From assembly GCA_023374045.1 (NCBI GenBank), contig CM041778.1:361248831-361312830 (forward strand): DNA of 64,000 bases. Direction: 5' to 3'. Every line of letters starts with the position of its first letter. Position 1 is the stretch's first letter. The notes under the pieces are model-generated. The model saw nothing but the letters and a program-made list of their open reading frames with translations, searched no databases and was not told the DNA's origin. The DNA is from Limonium bicolor. Lineage: Eukaryota > Streptophyta > Magnoliopsida > Caryophyllales > Plumbaginaceae. Shown here piece by piece: positions 1 to 10,639 of this stretch. The position numbers and the translations under genes were made by a program.

Positions 1-2890
1 CCAACAAACTTCGGGCTTAATTTGCCCTTCTGCCCAAACCTGAATACACCCTTCATCGGTGAAACTTGCAGAAATACCTGGTCGCCCACTGCGAACTCCA
101 GGTCCCGTCGTCGAACATCAGCATACGACTTCTGCCTATCTTGAGCAGCTTTCATGTTCTCCCTGATTTGCTGAACTTCAGCCTTAACTTGCTCTAAGTA
201 CTCTGGTCCTATAATGACCGTCTCACTCGACTCATCCCAGCAGAGCGGTGTACGACATGGTCTACCGTACAACGCTTGAAAAGGTGCCATCTTGATCGAA
301 GCGTGATAGCTGTTGTTGTATGAAAACTCGATCAGATGCAATTTGTCAATCCAACTGCCCTGGAAGTCTAAGGCACATGCTCTCAGCATGTCCTCGAGTG
401 TCTGAATAGTACGCTCAGTCTGACCATCTGTCTGAGGATGGAACGCGGTACTCAGTTGAGTTCTGTACCCAACGCTTCTCTGGTAGCTCTCCAGTACCTC
501 GAAAGGAATCTGGTATCTCTATCTGACACTATGGTCTTTGGTATATCGTGACGTCTCATGATTTCTTTCTCGAACAACTCAGCTAATTTGGTCACCTTCC
601 AAGTATCCTTCATTGGTATGAATCGGGCTACTTTGGTAAGGCGATCCACCACCACCCATATCATGTTGAGACCTCCCCTAGCAGGTGGGAGTCCAACCAC
701 AAAGTCCATGGATATCATGGAACTTCCACTCCGGAACTGGCATCGACTGTACCATTCCGCGCCTGGTCGTCGGTGCTCGAATTTTACCTTCTGGCAGTGA
801 GACACTCAAGATGAACTCGGTAACATCTGTTCATCCCCGACACCAGAAGTATCTCTTCATGTCTTTATACATTTAGAGGCTCCGGATGGATGGAAACTGA
901 AGAAACAGTGTGATTCTCTAAGTATACGGTCTTTCAGATCGTGTTGCCCGTGGTATGCATAACCGGCCCTTAAGTCTGATCAGATCATATCATGAAGTCT
1001 GAAGTCGTATTTCTGACTCAAAGGTACCATCTGTCAGTACTGTCTGACCTCTCTCATGTACTCATCTGTCCTGAGCCTCTCGCACCTCATCACCAAGCTG
1101 GAGAAAGAAAACTAGCGAATGGAGTGAGTGTGCTCGACGGCTCAGGGCGTCTGCTACAACATGGCCTTCCCCCTTTGTATTGGAGGTCAATGTCATAGTC
1201 TTTCAGAAACTCTAACCATCTCCTCTGTCGAAGATTCAACTCCTTCTGAGTGATATGTATCTCAAACTCTTATGATCGGTGTAGATCGTAACACTAACCC
1301 CGTATAAGTAGGGCGCCATATCTTCAAAGCGAGAAACTAAGCTCCCAGCTCCAAATCATGTGTGGGGTAGTTCTCCTCATGTTTCTTCAACTGGGGTGAG
1401 GCATATGCCACCACCTTGCCATGTTGCTGAGCACGCCACCCAGCCCTCTGCCGGATGCATCACAATAAACCTCAAAGCCCTCTGTACCGTCTGGAATGGT
1501 CAGAACCGGGCAGTGGTCAGTGAGTCCGTCAGGCTCTGAAATGATTTCTCACAGTCAATCGTCCACAAAAACGGGGCATCCTTCTTCATCAGACTGGTCA
1601 TCGGTTTTGCGACCTTGCTGAAATCCCTAACAAACCTCCGGTAGTAACCTGCCAGACCGAGAAAGCTCCGGATGTCGGTAACAGTCTTCGGCCTTGGCCA
1701 AGTACGTACGGCATCAATCTTTGCTGGATCCACTGAGATCCCAGCATCTGAGATGACATGACCTAGGAAAGAGACCTGGTCAAGCCAAAACTCACACTTG
1801 GAGAACTTAGCATATAGCTGGTTCTCCCTCAATATTTCCAATACTCTCCTAGATGTTCCTCATGTTCAATCTTAGATTTCGAGTATATCAAAATGTCATG
1901 AATAAACACCACAACCGACTTGTCCAGCTGCTCCCGGAACAAGCGGTTCATCAGATCCATAAACTTCCGGTGCGTTCGACAAGCCGAACGGCATCACTGT
2001 AAACTCGTAGTGGCCGTATCGTGTCCGGAATGCCGTCTTCTCAATGTCTCCCTCCTTAATGGCTATCTGATGATACCCCGATCTGAGATCAATCTTGGAG
2101 AACACAGATGCTCCCTTCAACTGATCGAACAAATCGTCAATGCGGGGTAGTGGGTACTTATTCTTCACTGTCACTGCATTTATCTCTCTGTAGTCGATGC
2201 AGAGGCGGAGACTACCATCCTTCTTCTTCATGAAGAGGACTAGCGCTCCCCATGGTGACACACTTGGTCTTATAAATCCCTTATCTAACAAATCTTTCGA
2301 TGGTGAACTCTACCTCCCGAGTGGGTGGCATGCTGGCAGTTCCTGTGGAAATAAGTCGGGAACTCCGACACTACCGGTAAGTCGGGGTCGAACTCAGGGT
2401 CTCTCTCTATGTCTTGTACATAGCAGAGGTACACTTCTCCTTTCTCCTCAATTCCTTATACATTGCCATGGCGGTGTGATCTTAGTCGAAGGCTCTCTGG
2501 GCCTCTGGCGGTATGATATTGTTACCCCAGACGGACTCCTGAGCAGCAATCTATGCTCGGCGCGAGGATACGTCCCTTGTGCCGCTCCAACCAATTCATC
2601 CCGAAGAAAACATCAAATCCTCTCACTGACTCAATAAAAACTGACTGGAAAGTCTTCTCCCTTAATTCTGACAGTGGCTCCTCGGTAGTAACGAGTGCAA
2701 CGAACCTTCTCCTTAGACGGGAGCGTAACCGTGTGAAGTCGGGTAGCTCATCAGTGTCTAGCCCCAACATGCTCGTGAATGATGCCGAGGCAAAGGTATG
2801 CGGGCCCCTGAGTCGAAGAGAACTGATGCTTCGATCCCATTAATCGGAAAGGTGCCAGTGAGGATAGTACGCTAGCGTCGGCCTGTGCCT
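1..2890 (-). pseudogene. Gypsy family A, copy A1: decayed pol remnant (protease, RT, RNase H, integrase)
   Basis: Minus-strand pol of a Ty3/gypsy chromovirus, broken into short frames. From right to left it holds protease sequence (about 2520-2890), RT (about 1500-2291, with the [12 protein letters not shown] block and the MPFGLSNAP motif), RNase H traces (about 1230-1490) and integrase core (about 1-900, with VVVDRLTKVARF). It matches copies A2 (4600-7240) and A3 (40850-43890) almost base for base but carries many 1-2 nt indels. About 90 bases of the protease-RT linker are missing near 2293. The integrase C-terminus and 3' LTR lie left of the window. On the right it ends abruptly near 3035, so its gag and AlkB exons are deleted. 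It cannot encode a working polyprotein. Confidence 0.9.
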
Positions 2891-3039
2891 CTGTAAGTAT
2901 ACTTAGGCACCTTCCGCACCGAGTCCATAACCTAATTGTGTTCACAAGCTTCATGAGTATTGATGGTATAACAAGAGTCGTAACGATTTATATGAACAAC
3001 ACTGTTATTTTATTCATAACCATCCTGTTTACGACAGTT

Positions 3040-3964
3040 CTTTACCTTAAGAGAATGGAGAAGCCAATGGAGTCTCCAAACTTGAATTTCCTCCTCTAAT
3101 GGTGGTCTGGCTTGGCACCAAATCAAAGCTCTTGAAGTTTTGAAAAGATAGAAAGAGAGAGCTTGAGCTAACTAGAGAAATATGTAATTTGTTTTGGTTT
3201 TGGAGCCAAGATGAGTAAGTAGTGTGCAAGAGAAGGTGGAGCTAGCATGGGGTTGCTCTTCACGTTAATGGAGAAGGGGAGAGAGCTTGAGAAATCATGG
3301 GAAAAGAGAGAATGAGAGGTGAGGAGAGAGGTCAGTTAAAATGAGATATTTATGTTGTAAAGTAAATAGTACTTTTGCATTAAGTTATTTATTTGCTTAA
3401 TGACTAATAAAGGTGGTGACTCACCTTATGAAAAACCGGCCCCCATTAAGTAACCAGGGTACTTAAGTCTTTGTTGACCAAATATCTCACTTATATTGAC
3501 TTATGTTATAAACTAGCTTAATTAATTTACTATTCACAAAACAAGGCACATTGTTGTGAAATTTTTTATTTCCCATTGATATAGACTTCCAAATGTGATA
3601 CTATATAGTACACATGTTAATTAAAGAGTAATGACGGACATTTACCATTCAAAACTCATTTACAAGACAATTTTTCAAAATGTGCTTAAGACTCTTAAAG
3701 CACATTTTGTTTTAACTTGTTTTCAAGCTTGGTTTCTTTGGTAATGTATTTAAAATGACCATTAGGATATTACTAAGGTCTAAGAACCAATTTGGGTACT
3801 CACCAATTCTCTCCAAGAACTTAGAGCACGTTTTTTGCTTAAACTGCTCTTTTGGTGTTTCTTATGTTTTCTTTGTTAGGAATGTTTCTTATGTCCTAAG
3901 GCATTATTAGCTCCTTATATCTTAGTTATCATTTTAAACACCATATCTAAGTTGGGGTATTTCA
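3040..3964 (-). repeat. Truncated LTR of Gypsy A (3' LTR of A2)
   Basis: Matches the left-hand ends of the intact LTRs (about 39275-40207 and 49825-50997). It ends at 3964 with GGGGTATTTCA, the reverse complement of the LTR start TGAAATACCCC, and is followed directly by the polypurine tract. The other ~3.2 kb of the LTR is missing. The LTR is instead fused to internal pol sequence of A1 near 3035-3045. The fusion is a deletion scar rather than an insertion boundary, because neither side shows an LTR terminus. Confidence 0.88.
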
Positions 3965-4272
3965 ATCTACCCCCCTTAAAAAGAACTTTGTCCTCAAAGT
4001 TCACATATGTGCTAACCATTCACGGTACTCAATCCCTTAATCTTAACACCCCATCTTATATTCACATTCACGCATCTCAAGACTAAAGGTCAATCTCAAA
4101 TACAATACATAAGTATTATACATAACTCAAACTTAACACCAAAGTGTAGCAACATACACCAATTCACATCTTAAAACCAAACAACTGACAATAGGTTTGT
4201 TCCTTAACTCAAAAGCGAGGAAGCTCTACCCCCCTTAAAAGGGGTACGCCCCGTAACCCAATGCAGACGGTT
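3965..4272 (-). other. 3' non-coding region of Gypsy A2 with two polypurine tracts
   Basis: Read on the minus strand, AAGGGGGGTAGAT (3965-3977) abuts the 3' LTR and is the plus-strand primer. A second exact copy of its 12-base core lies upstream at 4225-4236, just below the pol stop. The A3 copy has the same pair (40210-40221 and 40472-40483). No coding potential is seen between them. Confidence 0.75.
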
Positions 4273-7241
4273 CTAGTAAGTAAACAAAGAAGGGTACTTC
4301 GCCCTCATCTTATCCTCTAATTCCCACGTGTCCTCTTCGACATCCTGGTTAGACCAGAGAACCTTCACCAGTTGCACTGACTTGTGGCGAGTGTCCCTAG
4401 TCCTTACTGTCCAAGATTCTCTGAGGAGTCTCCACGGATATCATATTTGGTTCTAAAGTAACCTCTCAGCTTCCAACACATGGAGGGCTGGTGAATGTAT
4501 TTCTTTAGCTGTGAAACATGAGAAAATCATGCACTTTACCCAGTTCAGCAGGTAAATTCAACCTGTAAGCAACCGGGCCCACCCGCTCCGTAATCTCAAG
4601 GGACAACCAACAAACTCGGGCTAATTGCCCTTCTGCCCAAACCTGAATACACCCTTCATCGGTGAAACTTGTAGAAATACCTTGGTCGCCCACTGCGAAC
4701 TCCAGTCCGTCGTCGAACATCAGCATACGATTCTGCCTATCTTGAGCAGCTTTCATGTTCTCCCTCATTTGCTGACTTCAGCCTTAACTGCTCTAAGTAC
4801 TCTGGTCCTTAATGACCGTCTCACTCGATCATCCCAGCAGAGCGGTTTTGTACGACATGGTCTACCGTACAACGATTGAAAAGGTGCCATCTTGATCGAA
4901 GCTTGATAGCTGTTGTTGTATGAAAACTCGATCAGATGTAATTTGTCAATCCAACTGCCCTGGAAGTCTAAGGCACATGCTCCCAGCATGTCCTCGAGTG
5001 TCTGAATAGTACGCTCAGTCTGACCATCAGTCTGAGGATGGAACGCGGTACTTAGTTTGAGTTCTGTACCCAACGCTTCTCTGGTAGCTCTCCAGTACCT
5101 CGAAAGGAATCTGGTATCTCTATCTGACACTATGGTCTTTGGTATCCCGTGATGTCTCATGATTTCTTTCTCGAACAACTCAGCTAATTTGGTCACCTTC
5201 CAAGTATCCTTCATCGGTATGAATCGGGCTACTTTGGTAAGGCGATCCACCACCACCCATATCATGTTGAGACCTCCCCTAGCAGGTGGGAGTCCAACCA
5301 CAAAGTCCATGGAGATATCATGGAACTTCCACTCCGGAACTGGCATCGACTGTACCATTCCGCCCGGTCGTCGGTGCTCGAATTTTACCTTCTGGCATGT
5401 GAGACACCTCAAGACGAACTCGGTAACATCTGTCTTCATCCCCGACCACCAGAAGTATCTCTTCATGTCTTTATACATTTTAGAGGCTCCCGGATGGATG
5501 GAAACTGAAGAACAGTGTGATTCTCTAAGTATACGGTCTTTCAGATCCGTGTTGCCCCGTGGTATGCATAACCGGCCCTTAAGTCTGATCAGATCATCAT
5601 CATGAAGTCTGAAGTCGTATTTCTGACTCTCAAAGGTACCATCTGTCAGCTTCTGTCTGACCTCTCTCATGTACTCATCTGTCCTCTGAGCCTCTCGCAC
5701 CTCATCAACCAAGCTGGAGAAAGAAACTAGCGAATGGAGTGAGTGTGCTCGACGGCTCAGGGCGTCTGCTACAACATTGGCCTTCCCCTCTTTGTATTGG
5801 AGGTCAATGTCATAGTCTTTCAGAAACTCTAACCATCTCCTCTATCGAAGATTCAACTCCTTCTGAGTGAATATGTATCTCAAACTCTTATGATCGGTGT
5901 AGATCGTCACACTAACCCCGTATAAGTAGTGGCGCCATATCTTCAAAGCGAAGACTACAGCTCCCAGCTCCAAATCATGTGTGGGGTAGTTCTCCTCATG
6001 TTTCTTTAACTGGCATGAGGCATATGCCACCACCTTGCCATGTTGCATGAGCACGCCACCCAGCCCTCTGCCGGATGCATCACAATAAACCTCAAAGCCC
6101 TCTGTACCGTCTGGAATGGTCAGAACCGGTGCAGTGGTCAGTGAGTCCTTCAGGCTCTGAAATGATTTCTCACAGTCAATTGTCCACAAAAACGGGGCAT
6201 CCTTCTTCATCAGACTGGTCATCGGTTTTGCGACCTTGCTGAAATCCCTAACAAACCTCCGGTAGTAACCTGCCAGACCGAGAAAGCTCCGGATGTCGGT
6301 AACAGTCTTCGGCCTTGGCCAAGTACGTACGGCATCAATCTTTGCTGGATCAACTGAGATCCCAGCATCTGAGATGACATGACCTAGGAAAGAGACCTGG
6401 TCAAGCCAAAACTCACACTTGGAGAACTTATCATATAGCTGGTTCTCCCTCAATATTTCCAATACTCTCCTCAGATGTTCCTCATGTTCAATCTTAGATT
6501 TCGAGTATATCAAAATGTCATCAATAAACACCACAACCGACTTGTCCAGCTGCTCCCGGATCAAGCGGTTCATCAGATCCATAAACTTCGCCGGTGCGTT
6601 CGACAAGCCGAACGGCATCACTGTAAACTCGTAGTGGCCGTATCGTGTCCGGAATGCCGTCTTCTCAATGTCTCCCTCCTTAATGGCTATCTGATGATAC
6701 CCCGATCTGAGATCAATCTTGGAGAACACAGATGCTCCCTTCAACTGATCGAACAAATCGTCAATGCGGGGTAGTGGGTACTTATTCTTCACTGTCACTG
6801 CATTCATCTCTCTATAGTCGATGCAGAGGCGGAGACTACCATCCTTCTTCTTCATGAAGAGGACTGACGCTCCCCATGGTGACACACTTGGTCTTATAAA
6901 TCCCTTATCTAACAAATCTTTCAATTGTTCCTTTAACTCAGTCATTTCTGCCGGAGCCATACGGTATGGTGCCTTGGCTATCGGTCCGGTACCAGGTAGC
7001 AGCTCGATGGTGAACTCTACCTCCCGAGTGGGTGGCATGCTGGGCAGTTCCCGTGGAAATAAGTCGGGGAACTCCGACACTACCGGTAAGTCGGGGTCGA
7101 ACTCAGGGTCTCTCTCTATGTCTTGTACATAGCAGAGGTACACTTCTTCCTTTCTCCTCAATTCCTTATACATTGCCATGGCGGTGATGATTTTAGTCGA
7201 AGGCTCTCTGGGCCTCTGGCAGTATGATATTGTTACCCCAG
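4273..7241 (-). pseudogene. Gypsy A2 pol, RT-RNase H-integrase-chromodomain part
   Basis: This is the pol part of A2 left of the D insertion. The 5842-7179 frame holds RT ([21 protein letters not shown], and catalytic FIDDIL for the YxDD box) and RNase H (YCDASG, the TDHKSL block). The 4765-5712 frame holds the integrase HHCC zinc finger (CLTCQKV end) and the D,D,E core (MDFVVGLP, DRDTRF, LIEFSYNNS). The 4505-4768 frame continues into the GPVAYRLNLP block, and a degenerate chromodomain tail follows to about 4273. Frameshifts occur near 5840, 4770 and 4500. Its protease and gag parts lie 25.8 kb away at 33003-35797 because of the D insertion. Family placement as Tekay/Del is inferred from domain order, the iMet PBS and the C-terminal chromodomain-like block. 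Confidence 0.9.
7237..7241. repeat. Target-site duplication CCCAG, left copy (element D)
   Basis: CCCAG directly precedes the D terminus TGTGAGCC. It recurs at 32998-33002 after the last D base. The uninterrupted site exists in A3 near 43483-43487 (TTACCCCAGACGG), which confirms a 5-bp duplication. Confidence 0.93.
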
Positions 7242-9033
7242 TGTGAGCCTCGATTTTAAACCCTATCCTATGTGGATTAAGTTGATTAGGATCTAATCGG
7301 GTTTTAGGTCCACTTATAACCTAAGATTAATAACTATGTCATATAACAATAATTATTAAAACCTAAGCTAGCTCACTGGAACCTATTGTGAGTCGCCACC
7401 TAATTTTGACCTAGATTAAATTAGGAAAGGAGAGTTCGGGTTCGGGGGCTTGATATTCGACTTAATTAGGGTTCAATTACTTTCATTACCCTTCCTAGGT
7501 CGTTTTTCCTCTACTTGGTTTATTTACGGCTTATTACGAGTCGTTTTAACCTAAGTGCGCGAGCTTCTGTTTTTTTTGTGTTTTTTAGCATTTTTTGACA
7601 GAAAACTAAAGTGGAAATTAAAATTACCTAAACATGGGTTTCGGAGGCAGAATTAGGTCAAATTTTGTTTCCGTCCATGGCCACGGACCTAATGTCCGAG
7701 ACCACGGACCCTAGTTAACCTATATGAAAATAAAAGTCGAATTAAACAGAAAACAGAAAATTGTAAAGTCCGAGGCCACGGACAGGCCGTCCGTGGGCCC
7801 GGACATTATTAGAAAAACCTAAATTTTTAAAATTTAAAAATCTCGCCGCCGTCCGTGGGCGTCCGGGCTTACGGACAAGGAGTCCGGGACCCCGGACATG
7901 ACGTCCGTGGGTGCGGACCGCCCTCGGACGGCGGCGTTAAGGCTGTTCCCGAAGATTTTTTGACTCAAATTTTATGGGTGTGTAGCCTGAAAGATGTACA
8001 AGACGTTAGTGATTTAAAGTTTTCAATTTGAGTTCGAATTAAGCACGAAACTTAGTAAACAAGTTATTGGACAGAAGCTTAAACAAACAGCGATACAGAA
8101 GCGTACGAAGGTTAGTTTGAGCCCAAAATTTGACAGAGAGTTAATAAGGTCGTGGGGAATTAGAAAAGTAGAGTTGCAACCTGTTTTACCTTCGAATTCA
8201 AGGTGATTCTTCACACCGGGATTCGTCGAGTGCTTCGTTGATGGCAGACCCAAAAGGATTTCGAACCAAGCTTCTGGTTGTTGGTTGTTCTTGCTGTTCT
8301 TCATGTTTTGGTGGTGTTTTTGTGGGGTTTTGATGACTATTGATGCTTTGGGGATTGGAAAACGTGTTTAGATGGTGATTTCGGGGGATTTTCGGTATGA
8401 TTTGGGTGGCCGGGTGTTGGAAAACGTGAGAGAGAGTGAGGAGGCTGTGTTTTCTGACTCTCTAGGGTTCTTGAGCATATGAGGTTCTGATTTTATCCAA
8501 AAACCTATCCCCTTATATAGACTTTCTTAAAGATAAAGAAAATCTAGTAAAAGTAAGATTTTTCGATATTTTAGTTAAGTGACTTCCCAAAGGAATTTTG
8601 CTGTGAAATTTTAACCACGTGTCAAGGATGGAAATTATGAATTTTCTGAAGTGGAATCGGATTTTCTAAATGTTGGAATATTTTAAAATTGAATTTCTCG
8701 TCAGATTCAGTCAGAAATTGCTAGAAAATTATTGGAAATTCGAAAAATCAAAATTCCAACGCCATTATGCTTAAAATGTCATCCTCTATCATGGGTTAAA
8801 ATATCAAAGCGTTTCAAGCTGATTTGGGCATCCTTTGGAGGAGAGAGAAAGCTTGCAAGAGGTCTTAGGAGCCTTTAAAGATTACCAAAACGCCCCTGAA
8901 AGTGACGAAGCTGCTCCCCATGCCATGGAACGTGCCGATCGGGCCGGGATCCCTCACCGCTTGATTAAAATGCCTCTCACAACACCAGTACCTCGTAGAC
9001 CCTAACCAGGGGGTCAAAATTTTGGGTATAACA
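7242..9033 (-). repeat. D LTR 1 (outer 3' LTR)
   Basis: 1792 bp with TGTGAG and ATAACA ends. It includes a GC-rich cluster of palindromic GTCCGTGG/CCACGGAC motifs at 7671-7936 embedded in AT-rich sequence. It is nearly identical to the other three D LTRs, with scattered substitutions and 1-nt indels. The 8023-8304 frame is short, unsupported and probably not a gene. Confidence 0.92.
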
Positions 9034-9047
9034 GATTGCCCCCCGTC
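9034..9047 (-). other. Polypurine tract of D unit 1
   Basis: In element sense GACGGGGGGCAATC sits directly before the 3' LTR start TGTTATACC. The same tract lies at 17042-17055 and 25014-25027. Confidence 0.8.
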
Positions 9048-9164
9048 AACTAGACTTTGTAATGAAAGTGAGAAGGCTAGTTGATGCCTGAGTGATACCC
9101 CAAAATTTCAAATGTTTCCAAGACCCTGCATGTTATCAGAAAACTGATAAGTTGTGTCGAGCTA

Positions 9165-9512
9165 TTCTAAGGCGCTGACTACCTACAATGAATGAGATGA
9201 TGTCAAGCGGTTCTAAGGCGTTGACTACCTATAATGAATGAGATGTTGTCAAGCGGTTCTAAGGCGTTGACTACCTATGACGAATGAGATGATGTCAAGC
9301 GACTCTAAGGCGTTGACTACCTATAATGAATGAGATGTTGTCAAGCGGTTCTAAGGCGTTGACTACCTATGACGAATGAGATGATGTCAAGCGATTCTAA
9401 GGCGTTGACTACCTATAATGAATGAGATGTTGTCAAGCGGTTCTAAGGCGTTGACTACCTATGACGAATGAGATGTTGTCAAGCGGTTCTAAGGCGTTGA
9501 CTACCTATAATG
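9165..9512. repeat. 46-bp minisatellite in D unit 1
   Basis: About 7.5 head-to-tail copies of a 46-bp unit with core CTAAGGCGTTGACTACCTAT, alternating between ATAATGAATGAGATGTTG and GACGAATGAGATGATG variants. Copies are contiguous with no unique spacers. No reading frame is conserved. Confidence 0.92.
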
Positions 9513-9558
9513 ATGATAGCTAGGTGGCATGCAAATGCAAAAATGCTGGAATGGTAAC

Positions 9559-9636
9559 GATGCTAATGATGCTGATGATGTTGATGATGCTGATGATAAT
9601 GCTGATGATAATGTTGATGATAATGCTGATGATGCT
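9559..9636. repeat. GAT/GCT trinucleotide microsatellite in D unit 1
   Basis: Imperfect GATGCT/GATAAT triplet run of about 78 bp. It creates spurious open frames on both strands (poly-Met/Leu, Asp/Ala and Ile/Ser), none of which should be read as a gene. Confidence 0.9.
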
Positions 9637-9956
9637 CGGATGCTTCTGGGGACCGAAACCCGTGCCAATGCTCCTGGCTGGACCCAATGTGGACTTATTG
9701 CCATCGCCCCCCAAGCCGGTGTGCAGGGATAACTCCTGGTAAAAACCTTGGGGACTTATTGCCATCGCCCACCATTCGTTGATCCCGAAAATAAGTTGAC
9801 ATCGCAAAAGGAGGATTTATTGCCATCACCTCGCCAACTTTCCTGTCGCCAGGTCTTGTGACGCGCCTGGATGATGCAACTAGGTCTTATGACGAGCCTA
9901 TTTGAATGTGATGAATGCAATGTGTTTGATGGGAGTGGGTAAGCTAAAGGGTAACG

Positions 9957-10410
9957 CTAGGTCTTACTACGAGCCTAAGGGAATGCAACTAGGTCTTATA
10001 ACGAGCCTAAAGGATGGATCTAGGTCTTATGACGAGCCTAAGGGTTGGAACTAGGTCTTACTACGAGCCTAAGGATGGATCTAGGTCTTATGACGAGCCT
10101 AAGGGTTGGAACTAGGTCTTACTACGAGCCTAAGGATGGATCTAGGTCTTATGACGAGCCTAAGGGTTGGAACCAGGTCTTACTACGAGCCTAAGGATGG
10201 ATCTAGGTCTTATGACGAGCCTAAGGGTTGGAACTAGGTCTTACTACGAGCCTAAGGATGGATCTAGGTCTTATGACGAGCCTAAGGGTTGGAACTAGGT
10301 CTTACTACGAGCCTAAGGATGGATCTAGGTCTTATGACGAGCCTAAGGGTTGGAACTAGGTCTTACTACGAGCCTAAGGATGGATCTAGGTCTTATGACG
10401 AGCCTAAAGG
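9957..10410. repeat. Dimeric 30/31-bp minisatellite in D unit 1
   Basis: About 15 monomers built on CTAGGTCTTATGACGAGCCT and CTAGGTCTTACTACGAGCCT in alternation, giving a 61-bp higher-order dimer. A weaker ~42-bp threefold repeat (GATAGGGCTTAGGACGGGCC core) follows at about 10530-10636. One variant base (GGAACCAGG) falls in the same monomer in all three D units, so the array predates unit duplication. Confidence 0.92.
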
Positions 10411-10639
10411 TTGTTCTAAGTGAAAGTGAGTAAAATGTATGATGGGTCTAAATGGATGTTGAAGGATTAGGGTTTATGTCAAATCTGGAGATGGTGGGGC
10501 TCATGATGGGCCTATGAATGTTTGAGTGTGAAGATAGGGCTTAGGACGGGCCTGAGGAATTTCGATGTGGAGGTAGGGCTTAGGACGGGCCTGAAGGTGT
10601 TTGAATGTGGAGATAGGGCTTAGGTCGGGCCTGAGTGGT

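Noticed and set aside
5159..5605. Plus-strand frames opposite integrase and RT (also near 558, 6475 and 41411)
   Set aside because: They are antisense shadows of conserved pol sequence, repeated in each gypsy copy.
9501..9807. Open frames over the GAT repeat on both strands (also at 17509-17836 and 25459-25786)
   Set aside because: They exist only because a triplet repeat lacks stops, and codon content is pure repeat.
9165..10410. Regular short repeats resembling a CRISPR array
   Set aside because: Units are contiguous with no unique spacers and lie inside a plant retrotransposon. They are minisatellites.
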